Shown: piece after piece, positions 11,936-22,709 of the stretch
Layout of the letters: each line of letters starts with the position of its first letter
Numbering within the stretch: position 1 is the first letter of the stretch
NCBI GenBank assembly: GCA_001557505.1
Contig: LSAX01000004.1
Span: 3,720,001 to 3,784,000, forward strand
Direction: 5' to 3'
Source of the DNA: Reticulascus tulasneorum
Taxonomy: Eukaryota; Ascomycota; Sordariomycetes; Glomerellales; Reticulascaceae
DNA: 64,000 nt
Program-made: the position numbers and the translations under genes
Notes under the pieces: model-generated
What the model was told of the DNA's origin: nothing
The model's input: the letters and a program-made list of their open reading frames with translations, nothing else
Databases searched by the model: none

Positions 11936-12903
11936 ATGGCTTCTCAACCACTGAAGATCGGCTTTGTACCGGAGCACTTCTCAACGCCACTTTACTTCGC
12001 GAAGCAGCATTATGGCCTCGACGCAATCTTGACCCCCTTCCCTTCCGGGACTGGGCATATGGTTACAGCTCTCCGTGCTGGCGAGATCGACATCGGCATC
12101 GGTTTAACCGAGGGGTGGGTAGCTGGATTGGGTCGGGAGGGCATCGAAGGAGATGGAGGTTATAGGCTTGTTGGCACATATGTTGACACGCCGCTCTGTC
12201 AGTTCTTTTCGCGGGTTCCACTGTCAAGATCAGGACCCGTTACTGACATGTTGACAACTCAGGTTGGGCAATATCTACAGGTGCCAAGAGACCTGATATA
12301 ACCTCTGTTGCTTCTCTCAAGGGCTCAAAAATCGGCGTTTCCAGGATTGGCTCAGGGAGCCAGGTGATGGGCTTCGTCCTCGCTGACCAGCAAGGCTGGC
12401 TATCGTCAGCATCTGCGAACCCGTATTCTGACACGGTGATCCTGAACACATTCGAGAAGCTGCGAAATGCTGTGAATTCCGCCGAAGCCGACTTCTTCAT
12501 GTGGGAGCACTTCACTTCGAAACGGTACTACGATTCCGGCGAGATCCGGCGTGTTGGGCAGATCTACACCCCGTGGAGCAGCTGGAAGATCGTAGCCTCT
12601 ACAACGCTTACCGGCGACGGGAAGTTGGATCCGCGAATCAAGGAATTATTTACCAAACTAGACAAGGGGATCCTGCATTTCATTGAAAATCAGGAGGAGG
12701 CTGTGAAGTACATCAGCACCAACTTGGATTACTCCGAAGAAGATGCTAGGGAGTGGCTGAAGACTGTAAAATTCACCACCGGCACTGAAGGAGTGATACA
12801 AGACACTGTTGGTAAATGTGTCGATGTACTAAGGAAAGCCGGCGTGCTTTTCGAAGGCAAGGGCATGGAGCCAGATCTGATGATTACTCAGGACTCTACA
12901 TAG
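11936..12903 (+). CDS. NMT1/Ca3427-like periplasmic-binding-fold protein
   Basis: Two exons (11936-12197 and 12263-12903) give 300 residues. The start MASQPLKIGFVPEHFSTPLY and the segment AGEIDIGIGLTEGW are characteristic of type-2 periplasmic-binding-fold proteins of the NMT1/THI5-like group, close to the fungal Ca3427 type. SLKGSKIGVSRIGSGSQVMG marks the hinge and second lobe. There is no signal peptide, so it should be intracellular. Relatives include thiamine-pyrimidine synthesis enzymes and sulfonate/nitrate-binding proteins. I do not see the Cys-rich motif of true THI5 enzymes, so thiamine synthesis should not be assumed. Ligand and role are unknown. Confidence 0.75.
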
Positions 12904-13255
12904 AGAGTGTTGTGCGCCACTTTTGAATGGCTGCAGTTCCAGGAATTGATGCATATGCTTCATGATCAGCTGAAGTGTTCGGAAGTCTAACCCCTCATAC
13001 CAATTATGTTTCCAAGTAAAATTGGACAGAAACTCCCAACATTGACCATATTTTAAAAAAGGCGGTGGTTTGGTACATTGTAGAGGCAAGCTGTAAAGCC
13101 CGAGTAGCACTATGCTTAAAATAAGCGAACAAGGAGAGTTATTGCTTAACGGATCAGGTGTTGCTAGACGCAGAGTGGGTAGAAGCCTATCTCGAGACGA
13201 CAAGAAGAGAATGCCAAAGAAAGCCGATAGATGATATCAAGATTCGATCGTGTAG
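12904..13255. other. Convergent intergenic spacer
   Basis: It separates the 3' ends of the binding-protein gene and the methyltransferase gene. A 124-codon minus-strand frame across it overlaps the upstream gene and has no recognisable features. Confidence 0.55.
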
Positions 13256-13858
13256 TCATTTTCGTCGAAGCAAATAACAATGATGAAATATGTCCGGATC
13301 ATTCTGCTTCAGCTTCTTCACCGGAATCCTGGCAATCACTTCAACATCAAATGGTAAGCCCTCGATATCAAATCTCGATGAGGAATAACTCAGCGATATC
13401 CAAGCCCCGCCTGCAGAGAGACATTTAACAACCCCTACCGCCATGCGGAGCAGGTGATCGCTGCCGCCGCATGATACGGCGTCAGCGGTGCCCTTGTCGA
13501 CAACCAAGTCAAATCTTTGTCCCGATAGCGCCAGATCAAGTTGTGTTACGTCTGCGACCATGTAGCTCATTTGCAAATCACCGAATGCCTGTTTTTCGAG
13601 TTGTTTTCCACGATCAATAGCGAGTGGCTCGTAGTCGATGTTGGTAACGTGCTGCTGTTGCCGCGATTGAAGTCCGCTGGCTCGGAGGTAGTTGTGCAGA
13701 TCACTGGTGCCTAGCCCCAACTGGAGGATCTGTTTGCTGCGGTCGAGATGAGGATCCAAGATTGTCATGAAAGTCGACGATGCGACAAGCCATTCGAAAG
13801 AAGACTCGGAGGTAAATCGAGCGTGCCAGTAGCTCTGCTGGTCGAAGTCCGGTGCCAT
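13256..13858 (-). CDS. Class I SAM-dependent methyltransferase (METTL13/EEF1A-KMT4-like)
   Basis: An intronless 200-residue protein. The N-terminal DFDQQSYWHARF block is typical of the eEF1A-lysine methyltransferase/METTL13 N-domain group. The SAM-binding strand reads ILQLGLGTSDL, with LG-LG-TS as motif I. NIDYEP is the acidic end of strand 2, and FDLVVDKGTADAV is the post-motif 'DKGTLDA' block conserved in this group. The ATG at 13858 is preferred over the longer frame starting at 13945 because homologues begin just before the YW box. A cytosolic protein methyltransferase role is inferred from the family; the substrate is not shown. Confidence 0.8.
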   Translation of the reverse strand: MAPDFDQQSYWHARFTSESSFEWLVASSTFMTILDPHLDRSKQILQLGLGTSDLHNYLRASGLQSRQQQHVTNIDYEPLAIDRGKQLEKQAFGDLQMSYMVADVTQLDLALSGQRFDLVVDKGTADAVSCGGSDHLLRMAVGVVKCLSAGGAWISLSYSSSRFDIEGLPFDVEVIARIPVKKLKQNDPDIFHHCYLLRRK

Positions 13859-14548
13859 GTTAAACAGCGTTATCAATAGCAGTCTTGGACACCCCGCTGG
13901 AGTGAGACCTGAGACCGAACGGCTGTTGCCTTCGTTGTTTATCAAAAGATAAGAAACTTGCGTGGGTGTGAGATAATGGAAAAGAATTTTATTTGGTCTT
14001 TGGAGTTGATGAGATAGGATTGATAAAATATCTATTCTTATCTACTAGGCTATTATCGAATTAAAGGGGTGGCTCCCTGGCTCTTCTAGATAGTTGCAAT
14101 ATGGGGGTCTTGACGTAATAGCGAATCAGTCGCAGGAGATACCGTCCGCCCATACATTGAGAGCAACATGATTAAACACCTACAGTAGACTAGTCGCGAA
14201 GTCTCGAATTCGATAAGACGCAGCCCAAATTTGCGTACCCCATGATCATGCTGGGTCTCAATATGGCGGCAGTTATGGCAGTACATTCGACCACCCTTCC
14301 GCTTTTTAGCATCCATCAACAACAGCAAGTACGATAAATTTTTCGTGGGGCTGCTTGATTACTGTAGTAATGATCGTATGCATCTAAATGCTTGCTTTGC
14401 TTATGGAAGCCATGTCGTGATATGTTACAAATTCTACTACATTGGAACTTTTCTGAACTGGCGAGTGAAGTCGAGAAAATCAATAGTCTATAAAAGTTTA
14501 ATCGCGAGTTGACCCCAAGTCCTGCCTACATATATCTAGATGTATGTC
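13859..14548. other. Intergenic
   Basis: Upstream of the methyltransferase and downstream of the MFS gene. An 80-codon frame at 14086-14328 (minus) with a CxxC pair is too short and isolated to call. Confidence 0.55.
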
Positions 14549-16291
14549 TTAAGGCTCCTCTCCAGCAGACTGATAATCCAAACCCTCTTCACCGTTGCTG
14601 TTCTCCGTCGTAACTGGAGGCTTCTTCTTCGGCTCTCTGACGAACATTAATGCACCCAGAGCCAATGAGCACAAAATCATAACGTAAAACCAAGGCAGAC
14701 CTCTAAATATGCCCTTCTTCTGCATCCCTATTGAAAAACACCAAGCAAGCACTGGGCCGCCGAAGAATGACCCTGCCGTTTCTACCATACTCAACAAGGC
14801 ATATAAACGAGAAGTTTGCTCCGGTTCAACAAACTGAGTAATAATAGCGCGACCTAGAGGGCTTGCGGCTGATCCGAGTGTGCCGAAGACGAGACCGACC
14901 AAAAAGAGTACTATCTCTTGGCTGAAACCTTCCATAGCGGCGCCGAGGATGAGAAAGACGATGGATATCCTCGTTAGAACCATATCTTTCATAAACCCCG
15001 AGTATTGGAAACGCCCTGTAGGGTTTACAAGGGCACTTGACAGCCATGGCAAAGCCAACAGAACTGCTAAATGCAGAAAGCCAAGAGGAGAGAGAAGGAA
15101 GCTAGTCTCAGCAAGTTTCCAGCCGAAATATTTGCTGACGTATAGCGTAAGAGTCGTAGAGTAGGCAACGAAAAGAGGGTTTTGGATAATGAATGGTAGC
15201 AGACACAGGAGTATGTTGCCGTTTTTGACGATGATGAATGATTCTGCCAAGTCCCGAAGCCCGCTACGTATGTGTTCTCTGGCTGCTTGAATGAATGGCA
15301 GCTGTTCTTTGGGGACACCATCAAGCTTGACTCGAAGAGTCTCTGGAAGAAAGAGGAGAGTTATGAATATGATGGGCGTGATACCGAGAACAAGACCGAT
15401 GGGTACCCAGGGCCCAAATGCCTCCATCAGTCCTCCGGCCAGAATCGGGCCAATTAGACCGCCAGTAACAGCGCCGAAAGAGAGATAGACAAAGCTGGAT
15501 GACCTAAGTTCGAGTTTAGCTAGCGGTCATGATAAAAACTGCTCAACTTGGCTTACCTGTCTTTCTCCTCGCTGACATCAGCAGCCATGGCATACATTGT
15601 ATTGAATGCAACAGTGATCCCCCCGCCAATTAGGAAAAACAGTGATCCAAGTAGGAGCAGATATAGATTTGGCTCTTTCCAGAACCACAGGATCATGGGT
15701 GACCAGCTAAACGCCATCATAATGCCGATATAAGAGATAATGAGAGTGGGCTTGCGTCCAATCCTTCAATCAGGCCTGTCAGTAGCCCTCATATCCCGGA
15801 TGATGATCAGATGCATACCTGTCTGCAAGCATGCCATAAGGAAATGCCACTATGAGGCTGACGACAGATGAAATCAAGGCACCCCATCCGCCCATGTACG
15901 CCAATTTACGCTGCACGTCGTCCACTTTGCAGAGCAGCTCGTCAATCTGCTCGCTCGGGTCCTTGTGGTAGTACTGGTGGCAGAACGAGTCCTCAATTAA
16001 TCGGAAGAGAGGAACCATTATCACCATGCCACTCGTCGAAATGGCAAACTTCAGAAATGAGATTATCAGGACAATCTTGAATGGTGAGTCGGTCTGGATG
16101 CTGGACAGCGTGATCCGCGACCAGAATCTCCGTCTCGGCGGGTTCTCTGGAGCTGGCTGGCCCTGAGTGCTCTGGGACGCGTACCCTGGCGCCTCTGCGA
16201 AACCTAAACCTTCTGATTCTTCTTCGTGCCCGCGCTCTTCTTCGCCGAGCAGAGGCTCATCCTCGGTAACGTCATCATAGTATCGTGTCAT
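14549..16291 (-). CDS. Major facilitator superfamily transporter
   Basis: Three exons (15819-16291, 15557-15763 and 14549-15503) give 544 residues. An acidic cytosolic N-terminus of about 85 residues (MTRYYDDVTEDEPLLGEEE) precedes the first membrane span. Between spans 1 and 2 there is a long loop with two Cys residues. The MFS signature between spans 2 and 3 is clear: GMLADRIGRKPTLI. Further hydrophobic segments follow, with a short charged central loop and a hydrophilic tail. It is probably a plasma-membrane or vacuolar exporter of the fungal multidrug-like or general-substrate group. Substrate is unknown. No secondary-metabolism backbone gene lies nearby to suggest one. Confidence 0.87.
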
Positions 16292-16848
16292 GGTTGGTGT
16301 AGCGTTGAGCCATTCAATTATTGATGAACTAGCAGATGCAGTAATTTGGACGAGATGATAATGGCGATAACCCTGGATGATGAAGTCAAATTCACAGCTG
16401 ACGACGCTGAAATGCGCCACGTTCCGTATCCTTGTCGTCCAATGCCAAAATATTTCCCGTCTCAGCCCCGTCAGGCTGACTCGAGCGGACCGAATTACCC
16501 CGAATCTTAGCAGGGAATACAGCATTGTATGGACCATTAGCGTCCAGCGAGCCCCACCATGACTATCATCGATCGCCGGGTTTGTGAGTCGTTGCCAGTC
16601 TTTGGCCATTCAACCAAGCCACTAAACCTTTTGAGAATTGCTGGAAAGAATGCCCCAGCCTTTAGCGAGATACACTTGTCAATTGGCATATAACTTAGGT
16701 TATCGAGTACCACACAATCCAGCCGCTCTCACTTAGCTTTGGCCACTAACGATTCACAGCGAGAACACCATGCTAGCTTACTTGTCTGTTCTATCGTTCA
16801 TCATTGAACGCTTTGCAATCTATTACTACCTACCATAAGGGTGCAGGG
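16292..16848. other. Intergenic
   Basis: It contains the MFS promoter and the 3' flank of the DUF3176 gene. The open frame continues upstream of the MFS start to 16609 but is not transporter-like. Confidence 0.6.
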
Positions 16849-18948
16849 TTAGCCGTACGATCGAACAAACTTCATTTCGCCTTGCTCATCATCACCGAGC
16901 CTCGCCGTAAAGTCCGCCGCCACAGCCTCTAGCGTCTCAATCGTCTCTGGACTAGGTACACGTAGCTCCTGCTGGGACCAGCCATCCAACCCGTGGAATA
17001 GGAGAGCAATCACGGAGGATTTCAGCAGCGGCTGTCCCCACGTCAACACAATGGATACCACTAGTAAGATCGTTGCGATAAGGGCTACAGCCAGCGGGAG
17101 AATGAGCCATTCCCAACGAACGTGAAAATACGTCTCGTATAAGACGGCATCCCCTTCCCAAGTCGTGGCGTTTAAGTTGTCGCCGGGGCCATTGGTTCTG
17201 ACGAAAGTTGAAAGAGTCTCAGCAACATCTTGCATGAAATTTGCTGGGTCGGCCGTGAACAGAAAGGTTCCTATGGATAGAGTATTGAAACCTTGAAATC
17301 CTTTTGTCGATACAAGTCTTTGGGGGAGTAAATCGGATAGCACGACACTTAAGGAGGTCATGGCAGCGTCTGAAACCCGATATTCTTCGCCAGTCGAATT
17401 TGCTCGGTAGATGTTCGTTTCCTCCGATTCCAGTGAGATCCACGTGAGCTTCTCTTCGGTCACGGTTCCATAGTTGATACCAACCGGAGCTGAGGTGATA
17501 TTGTCAAAAGTCCGCGCGCACCAGGACCACAGGCCATAGAATGTATCGGCTTTCAGTTCCTGCGTTACATCTTCTCCATCTACATTCTCCGTCGGCCTTT
17601 CTTCGATCACTGGAAACTTCATCGACAACCAGGACATAGCATCTGAGCCGTCACTCCTTCGGCACCAGTTACCCCCCTGAGAGCGATAAAAAGCATTGGC
17701 GATGCCGCTGTCGGCACCGGGGAAGAAAGATTCCTGGTATTCCGCATGGCATTCAGTTGAGATCGAGTCGAAATTCCACAGACAATCCAATGCTGTACCT
17801 TCAGGGTCAGCCGTACACTGGCCAGTCACCTGATCTGTGACGTTGCGAATTTCGCCGCATATACCAAGAGATGTAAATGTATCCCAGTGACACTCTGTTG
17901 CAGGAAAGGGGCAGTCGAAGGGCAGCCTGAGTGGTTGTCGAAGAGCAGTACTGGTCAGCGAGAGCTCTAGGTCGGTCAGTTGAATCTCAGTTTCGCTGGT
18001 CTTATTATCTCTTCTTTTGAAAATAGTTGTCTCTGGTAATTAGGTTAGCCGTGTGGCAAATATTGAGCAAAGGAAAGTTGGAGCAGCTACGCGGCTCGAG
18101 GGTTAAGGGCTAGATATACGAACACAGGGGAGCAACTTTAACTAACCTGTAGGGCGTTGGCCATCTATGTAGTTCTTGGAAGTGTACGCCTTGGCCATGC
18201 CAATTTTCGCGGTCGTATTTTCGAGCCGGGTGGCACCGTCCCGAAATTCTAATATCTGCTGGGCGCTGGGCTCAATTCCGAGAGCCAAGATGGTTACGAG
18301 AGCCAGAGCATAGGCGGTGATGGCGCGAGACCGAACCCCCCAAAGCATCATCAAGGCTCCCCATGGGCCTCGGCTCCCATCGTCGAAGAGCTGAAGATGA
18401 CTAACTCGATTCGCCCGAAGATGAAAATGGCGCCATTTTAGTTGACTGATGCACGCCGCTGTGGGAACTAGCATCGCAGTCTTTCCCACAGTTGTAAAAA
18501 TAGCAATGAGAGAGTTAGGCTGAATCGGCAGGGACCACCAACGGACCGGTTTGTTGTTAACCATTAGCAGTACTAACACGATCATTCCGAGGCTGGCGAT
18601 GCTAAGGATGGCGCCTCCAATCTCCCACCACCACCACCATGAAATCGCGATGCTGTCCGATCTGGGATGTTGGTTTGCTTTTTGTAAGGGCACGGTTGAA
18701 TGGACGGTGGCAGTCGATTGCCAGGGATATGATGGTGGCTGCTCTGAGGCGGTTGAGGAGGTCTGATGACGCGAAAGGGGGTGCCTCGGTATTCTGTGGA
18801 AGGCATCATCATTATTCTTGCTCCTGTCCCGATGTTCTTCGTAACTTTCAGTCCTGCTATGGTATGTGGTTGGAGCCCATTTCGAGTCCTGGGCATCCGG
18901 GCCGGCCAGTTGATACGGATCCATAATGTCCAGTGATCGATCGCACAA
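16849..18948 (-). CDS. DUF3176 multi-pass membrane protein (copy 1)
   Basis: Two exons (18147-18948 and 16849-18032) give 661 residues. The layout is that of fungal DUF3176 proteins. A Ser/Pro-rich cytosolic N-terminus of about 100 residues is followed by three membrane spans, including one ending in the KWRHF and FDDGSRGPWG box. Then comes a large Cys-containing extracellular domain with N-glycosylation sites (FDCPFPATECHWD, FTSLGICGE) and a last span (LPLAVALIATILLVVSIVL) followed by a short tail. WKSS-type membrane-exit residues precede LLFHGLDG. A run of five Trp sits at the start of the first span. The starts at 18948 and at the Met eight codons later are both possible. Function of the family is unknown. 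Confidence 0.82.
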
Positions 18949-19339
18949 TGGTCTGTAGTTGCACTAGCAGATGGCAACAAACAGTGGGAAATAAATGAAG
19001 TTTGATCTATGAGGCTGGACAAACTCGTGGGCATCGCATCTTTTAAAGGCAGCATAGCTATTTTAATCCATCTTCTTGGACCGCAGCCTGCGAAACCGTT
19101 TAGCCTATGCCATTGTGTGGCTACGCGCCGGAGAGGAGACCATCCACAAAATGAGCCGCGTCCCAATCATGACAGTGGCCGTCTGGCCGCACAGGGCGCA
19201 TAAAAATAGGCGCTTGTTTCACGCAGACATCCCTAAGGACCCCAAAATTCTCGCCCACATGTCAGGGCGGCTGGACGGTGAGTTTGTAAATCTAATTGTG
19301 AGGCCAGATCCCAAAGCCATGCAAACTCTTCGCTTCTAA
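18949..19339. other. Intergenic
   Basis: A short spacer between the DUF3176 gene start and the 3' end of the hydrolase gene. Nothing recognised. Confidence 0.6.
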
Positions 19340-20209
19340 TCAAGCCAGAAATTTCTTGAACCAGTCGACCGCCTGGTCAGCAGCTTTCATTGCAGCTTCG
19401 TTCTCGACTGTTTTGCTCGGGTCCGCCCGCACGGCGAATCCATGACCGCAATTTTCATACAGTCTGACCTCGAAATGCGCGCGTGTGTCTTCCCCGAGCT
19501 GTGTCCGTAGGCTGGCCTCGATAGTAGCTACACTGTCCTCTGAGAGGATAAAGTCACGGTCACCAACTGCCAGGCTGAATGGGACGAGGAATCTTGCAAC
19601 GGCTTCGACAACATCATCAGGGACCTTGAGAGAAGCCGGGTGAGCGGTGAAGTGTGCATCAACAAGCGCTGCTTTTCCTCCTTCCAGCGCTGGCTCCTGT
19701 GACAGCTTCGTGGTTTGGAGCCCTCCCCAGCAGAAGCCCGCCAAACCAAGTTTTCCGCCCACGGGTAGTCCTTCCTTGACACTCCGCGTGTATGCAAGGA
19801 TTGCGGGAAACGCTCCACGCGTGCGGACAACGAACGGGATGGTGACGAACAGTAATTGCACAATAGACACGACACGTCGAATATGAGCGCCAATGTCCCA
19901 CCACCTCACTGGAGAAGTCACTATCTCCATGAGCCGCAGCGCGGAGAGCGGCGTACCTCCGCCCGGGATGACGTCGGGGACCAAGACTGTGAAGCCTGTT
20001 TTCTCCGCATAGTAGTCAGCTAGAAGTTTGCTGTTTGCCAATCTGAAGCCGAATGCATCAGTGATGAAGACGATCGTGGATGCCGAACTGCTCGTTTCTT
20101 CAGACCCCCCGCCCGCAACATAGGTGCGCACCCCGTATAGAATCTTCTCTTTCCCAAGAGGCTCAGAAGCGTCGTGGATGAAGCCTCTGAAACAATCAGG
20201 GCAAGCCAT
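19340..20209 (-). CDS. Dienelactone hydrolase family protein
   Basis: An intronless 289-residue alpha/beta hydrolase. It starts MACPDCFRGFIHDASEPLGK, a common opening of fungal members. The nucleophile is the Cys in GFCWGG, the acid is in VGDRDFIL and the His is in CGHGFAVR, so the Cys-Asp-His triad of dienelactone hydrolases is complete. These enzymes open lactone or ester bonds, classically dienelactone in chlorocatechol breakdown, but fungal members vary. A ring-cleavage dioxygenase-like gene lies about 19 kb away, too far to argue for a shared pathway. No signal peptide, so probably cytosolic. Confidence 0.87.
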   Translation of the reverse strand: MACPDCFRGFIHDASEPLGKEKILYGVRTYVAGGGSEETSSSASTIVFITDAFGFRLANSKLLADYYAEKTGFTVLVPDVIPGGGTPLSALRLMEIVTSPVRWWDIGAHIRRVVSIVQLLFVTIPFVVRTRGAFPAILAYTRSVKEGLPVGGKLGLAGFCWGGLQTTKLSQEPALEGGKAALVDAHFTAHPASLKVPDDVVEAVARFLVPFSLAVGDRDFILSEDSVATIEASLRTQLGEDTRAHFEVRLYENCGHGFAVRADPSKTVENEAAMKAADQAVDWFKKFLA

Positions 20210-22709
20210 TATTCGATGTTACGGAATAATGAGTAAAGCGCTTTATAATATGGATGGGGTCTGGCACGCTCTGGTTGATGATATTCTTGTTGGAGATAGT
20301 GTGTCTCAATCTGCGGGGAGAACGCAGCAAGGTGCAGCTAAAAATAATGCATTTCCATGTGACATTTGCCCTCGGCAACTCCACTTATCCAACACTTTGC
20401 CTCTGTATTTGGCTAGCTCGAGTTTCCAGATGGACATGTAGGTGGATTGAGTGTTCGATCCCACTTGTGCCCTATCGCATGGTTTCCTGCATTTATGTTA
20501 TCTAGACGCTTTGAGAAAAACTATGATACTTGGGTATTTCCTACTACAAGTGGCTGCATAGGATCTATCGATGAATTGCAGGGTCTATTTGAAGGCGTTC
20601 ACTAATGCTAGCCGAAGCGTCACATCTGTCACCATAGTCTCTCGAGCACAACCAAAGGTATAAGTTGTAACCTCCGTTCTCGAGTGAGCAGAGTATAGTC
20701 GGTTCCATAGTCAAAATCCACACTGCGGCTATGGCTTCTGGAAAGTGATAAAGCATGCTCCAAAAAAAAGTAGACATCGCCTTACACACACGTTGTCCCG
20801 ACTTCTCCGGGTAGTGCGGATCTACAAGGCCGCACATAAGAAAGAAAAGTTTTTGCCGGCTTCACAATGATACTATCATTCCAGCACGTGAATTGGGCAC
20901 AGGCTCCTTTTTAATGGGATTCTCCTTGGGCTCAGTATGTGGGTTTAGGAGTCTCTGCGTAGTTGCCTAATCTAATAACTACCATATGTTCGACCTGATG
21001 GCCAATCCATGATCTTGCCGATGGGCACGTTGAGAGCTGAGGCTCTGTCTCCGCACGCGTACTTCAGTCCTTGCGCGACTGCAATGATGTGCTGGAGGGG
21101 AACAATTTGCGCCTACGTGCATCAAGGACACTTACTCAGGTAGTCCACCAAGGAGCATCCGCGGGCTTGATAATTGTCTGTTCATGACAGTGCCTAGGGG
21201 GTTGGACTCGTTTGCCCAATTCAACCATTATCAGTGCCTGATGAGATAACCATGGAGCATTCTATCATTTCAGTTGGCGAAGAAAATCCTAGCAAGACAA
21301 TAGGACAGACGTCCCTTATACGTCGGGAGATGCTATGGCCGGGTTGGAACAAACCAAGAAACTCATCAGCTTGGCCACTTCGCCCCACAGTTCACGCCAG
21401 TGTACTTGCACGGAAATATTCCGTCCTAAAAGCTTGTTTAGTGTTGGCCTTGTACAAAGCTGCATATTAAGCGCGACCACTTGGCCAGAGGGGGCATGGC
21501 CGCAGCCCTTGAAACTTACTGTCACAACTGTGATAGTGAAGAGGGGGAGGGGCGAGATGCAAATAGTTACCCGAAGTGTGCAGCATGAAAATCACATGCG
21601 GTTACTCGGAGGTTACCTGAGGTAAGTATCGTCGTAACCTCTTCTCTTCCTTACATGTTGTTGGTTCTTGTTACGAAGATATTTTACGATGTCCTGCGCG
21701 GGTTAGGCGCCACTACAGAATATGGTGGCAAGAATGCCAGCACGCTGGACAGTGGGCAACAAGCCTGAAATTAGACGCTCAGTACACCCGCCCCCCGCCG
21801 GCCGGGAGCTGGTTTCCGCCCAACCCTTCAGAAACCCAGAAGGGCCACAGAAAATGGCTTGTTGGCTCTTCGTATCAAAGGCCAACAATATCTTATCCCT
21901 TGAGCGGAATGCTGCTCGTCGCTGCCCGCCCCCTTATCATACGGGCTTGTGTCGCTGATTTCACCAGATCATGGTAGCTCCGACTCCCAGATTGCACGGT
22001 ACCTACTGTATTCGCCTGGTGTTCCCCTTTCCGGACCTGGTAGCATTGATGATCAACCTCATAATGGTCTTGCTAAAGTTTGAGGGGCTACCAAGCCCAA
22101 TATATGCACCAACCGATGTTGGTTCAGTTTAGTGCGTGCCATCCACCGAAGCTGACACGCCTGACCCGAATGGCCCAAGTATTGATGCACTGGCGGGGTC
22201 TCTCCTGCAGCCACTCCAGCTCCTTCAAAAGAGTGCCGATCTTTGTCGGCAATTGGCGATGTGAGATTGAGTTTTTGACCAATGCGGCTAGTACGCGTTG
22301 GCGATTTGGTGGTTATCAGGAACGTGGCTTGCGCGACTACATACATAAACGGAGTCTAGAACCACTAAACAGGCTACTCCGCGGGAGGGCTTGCGCCATC
22401 CCTAGGACTCTTGTCTCTCTAACTCCTTCTGTGATCACGGCATGGCCTAGGCCACGGCCGACTGAGAATGTTTTTCAGAGCTGGTCTCAAAACATCGTGG
22501 TCCCCCTTTTCCCGCCCTAGTCTGGAAAGACCACCCCGGCTTGCTGAGACCAGTTGCAAGGCTCTGATTTAGATCACGCGATGCTCGACAGACTAGGGGA
22601 TAGGGCAATCAAGACCTTATATCCTCTCGACCCCCCTTCGATAGTGCGCTTTCGAAATCCACCCAATGTTGGGCTGCGATACATGCAGGACTTCAGTCTC
22701 CCTATCATC
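20210..22709. other. Long intergenic region
   Basis: About 2.5 kb between the divergent hydrolase and second DUF3176 genes. Open frames up to 146 codons (22080-22520, without an ATG start) show no domain, signal peptide or family motif. No terminal repeats or transposase motif seen. Confidence 0.5.

Noticed and set aside
14549..20209. Secondary-metabolite cluster (transporter, hydrolase, methyltransferase nearby)
   Set aside because: No polyketide synthase, NRPS, terpene or RiPP backbone gene is present, and the methyltransferase is of the protein-modifying type.
22080..22520. 146-codon open frame as a gene
   Set aside because: It has no ATG start and no recognisable domain; composition is not protein-like.
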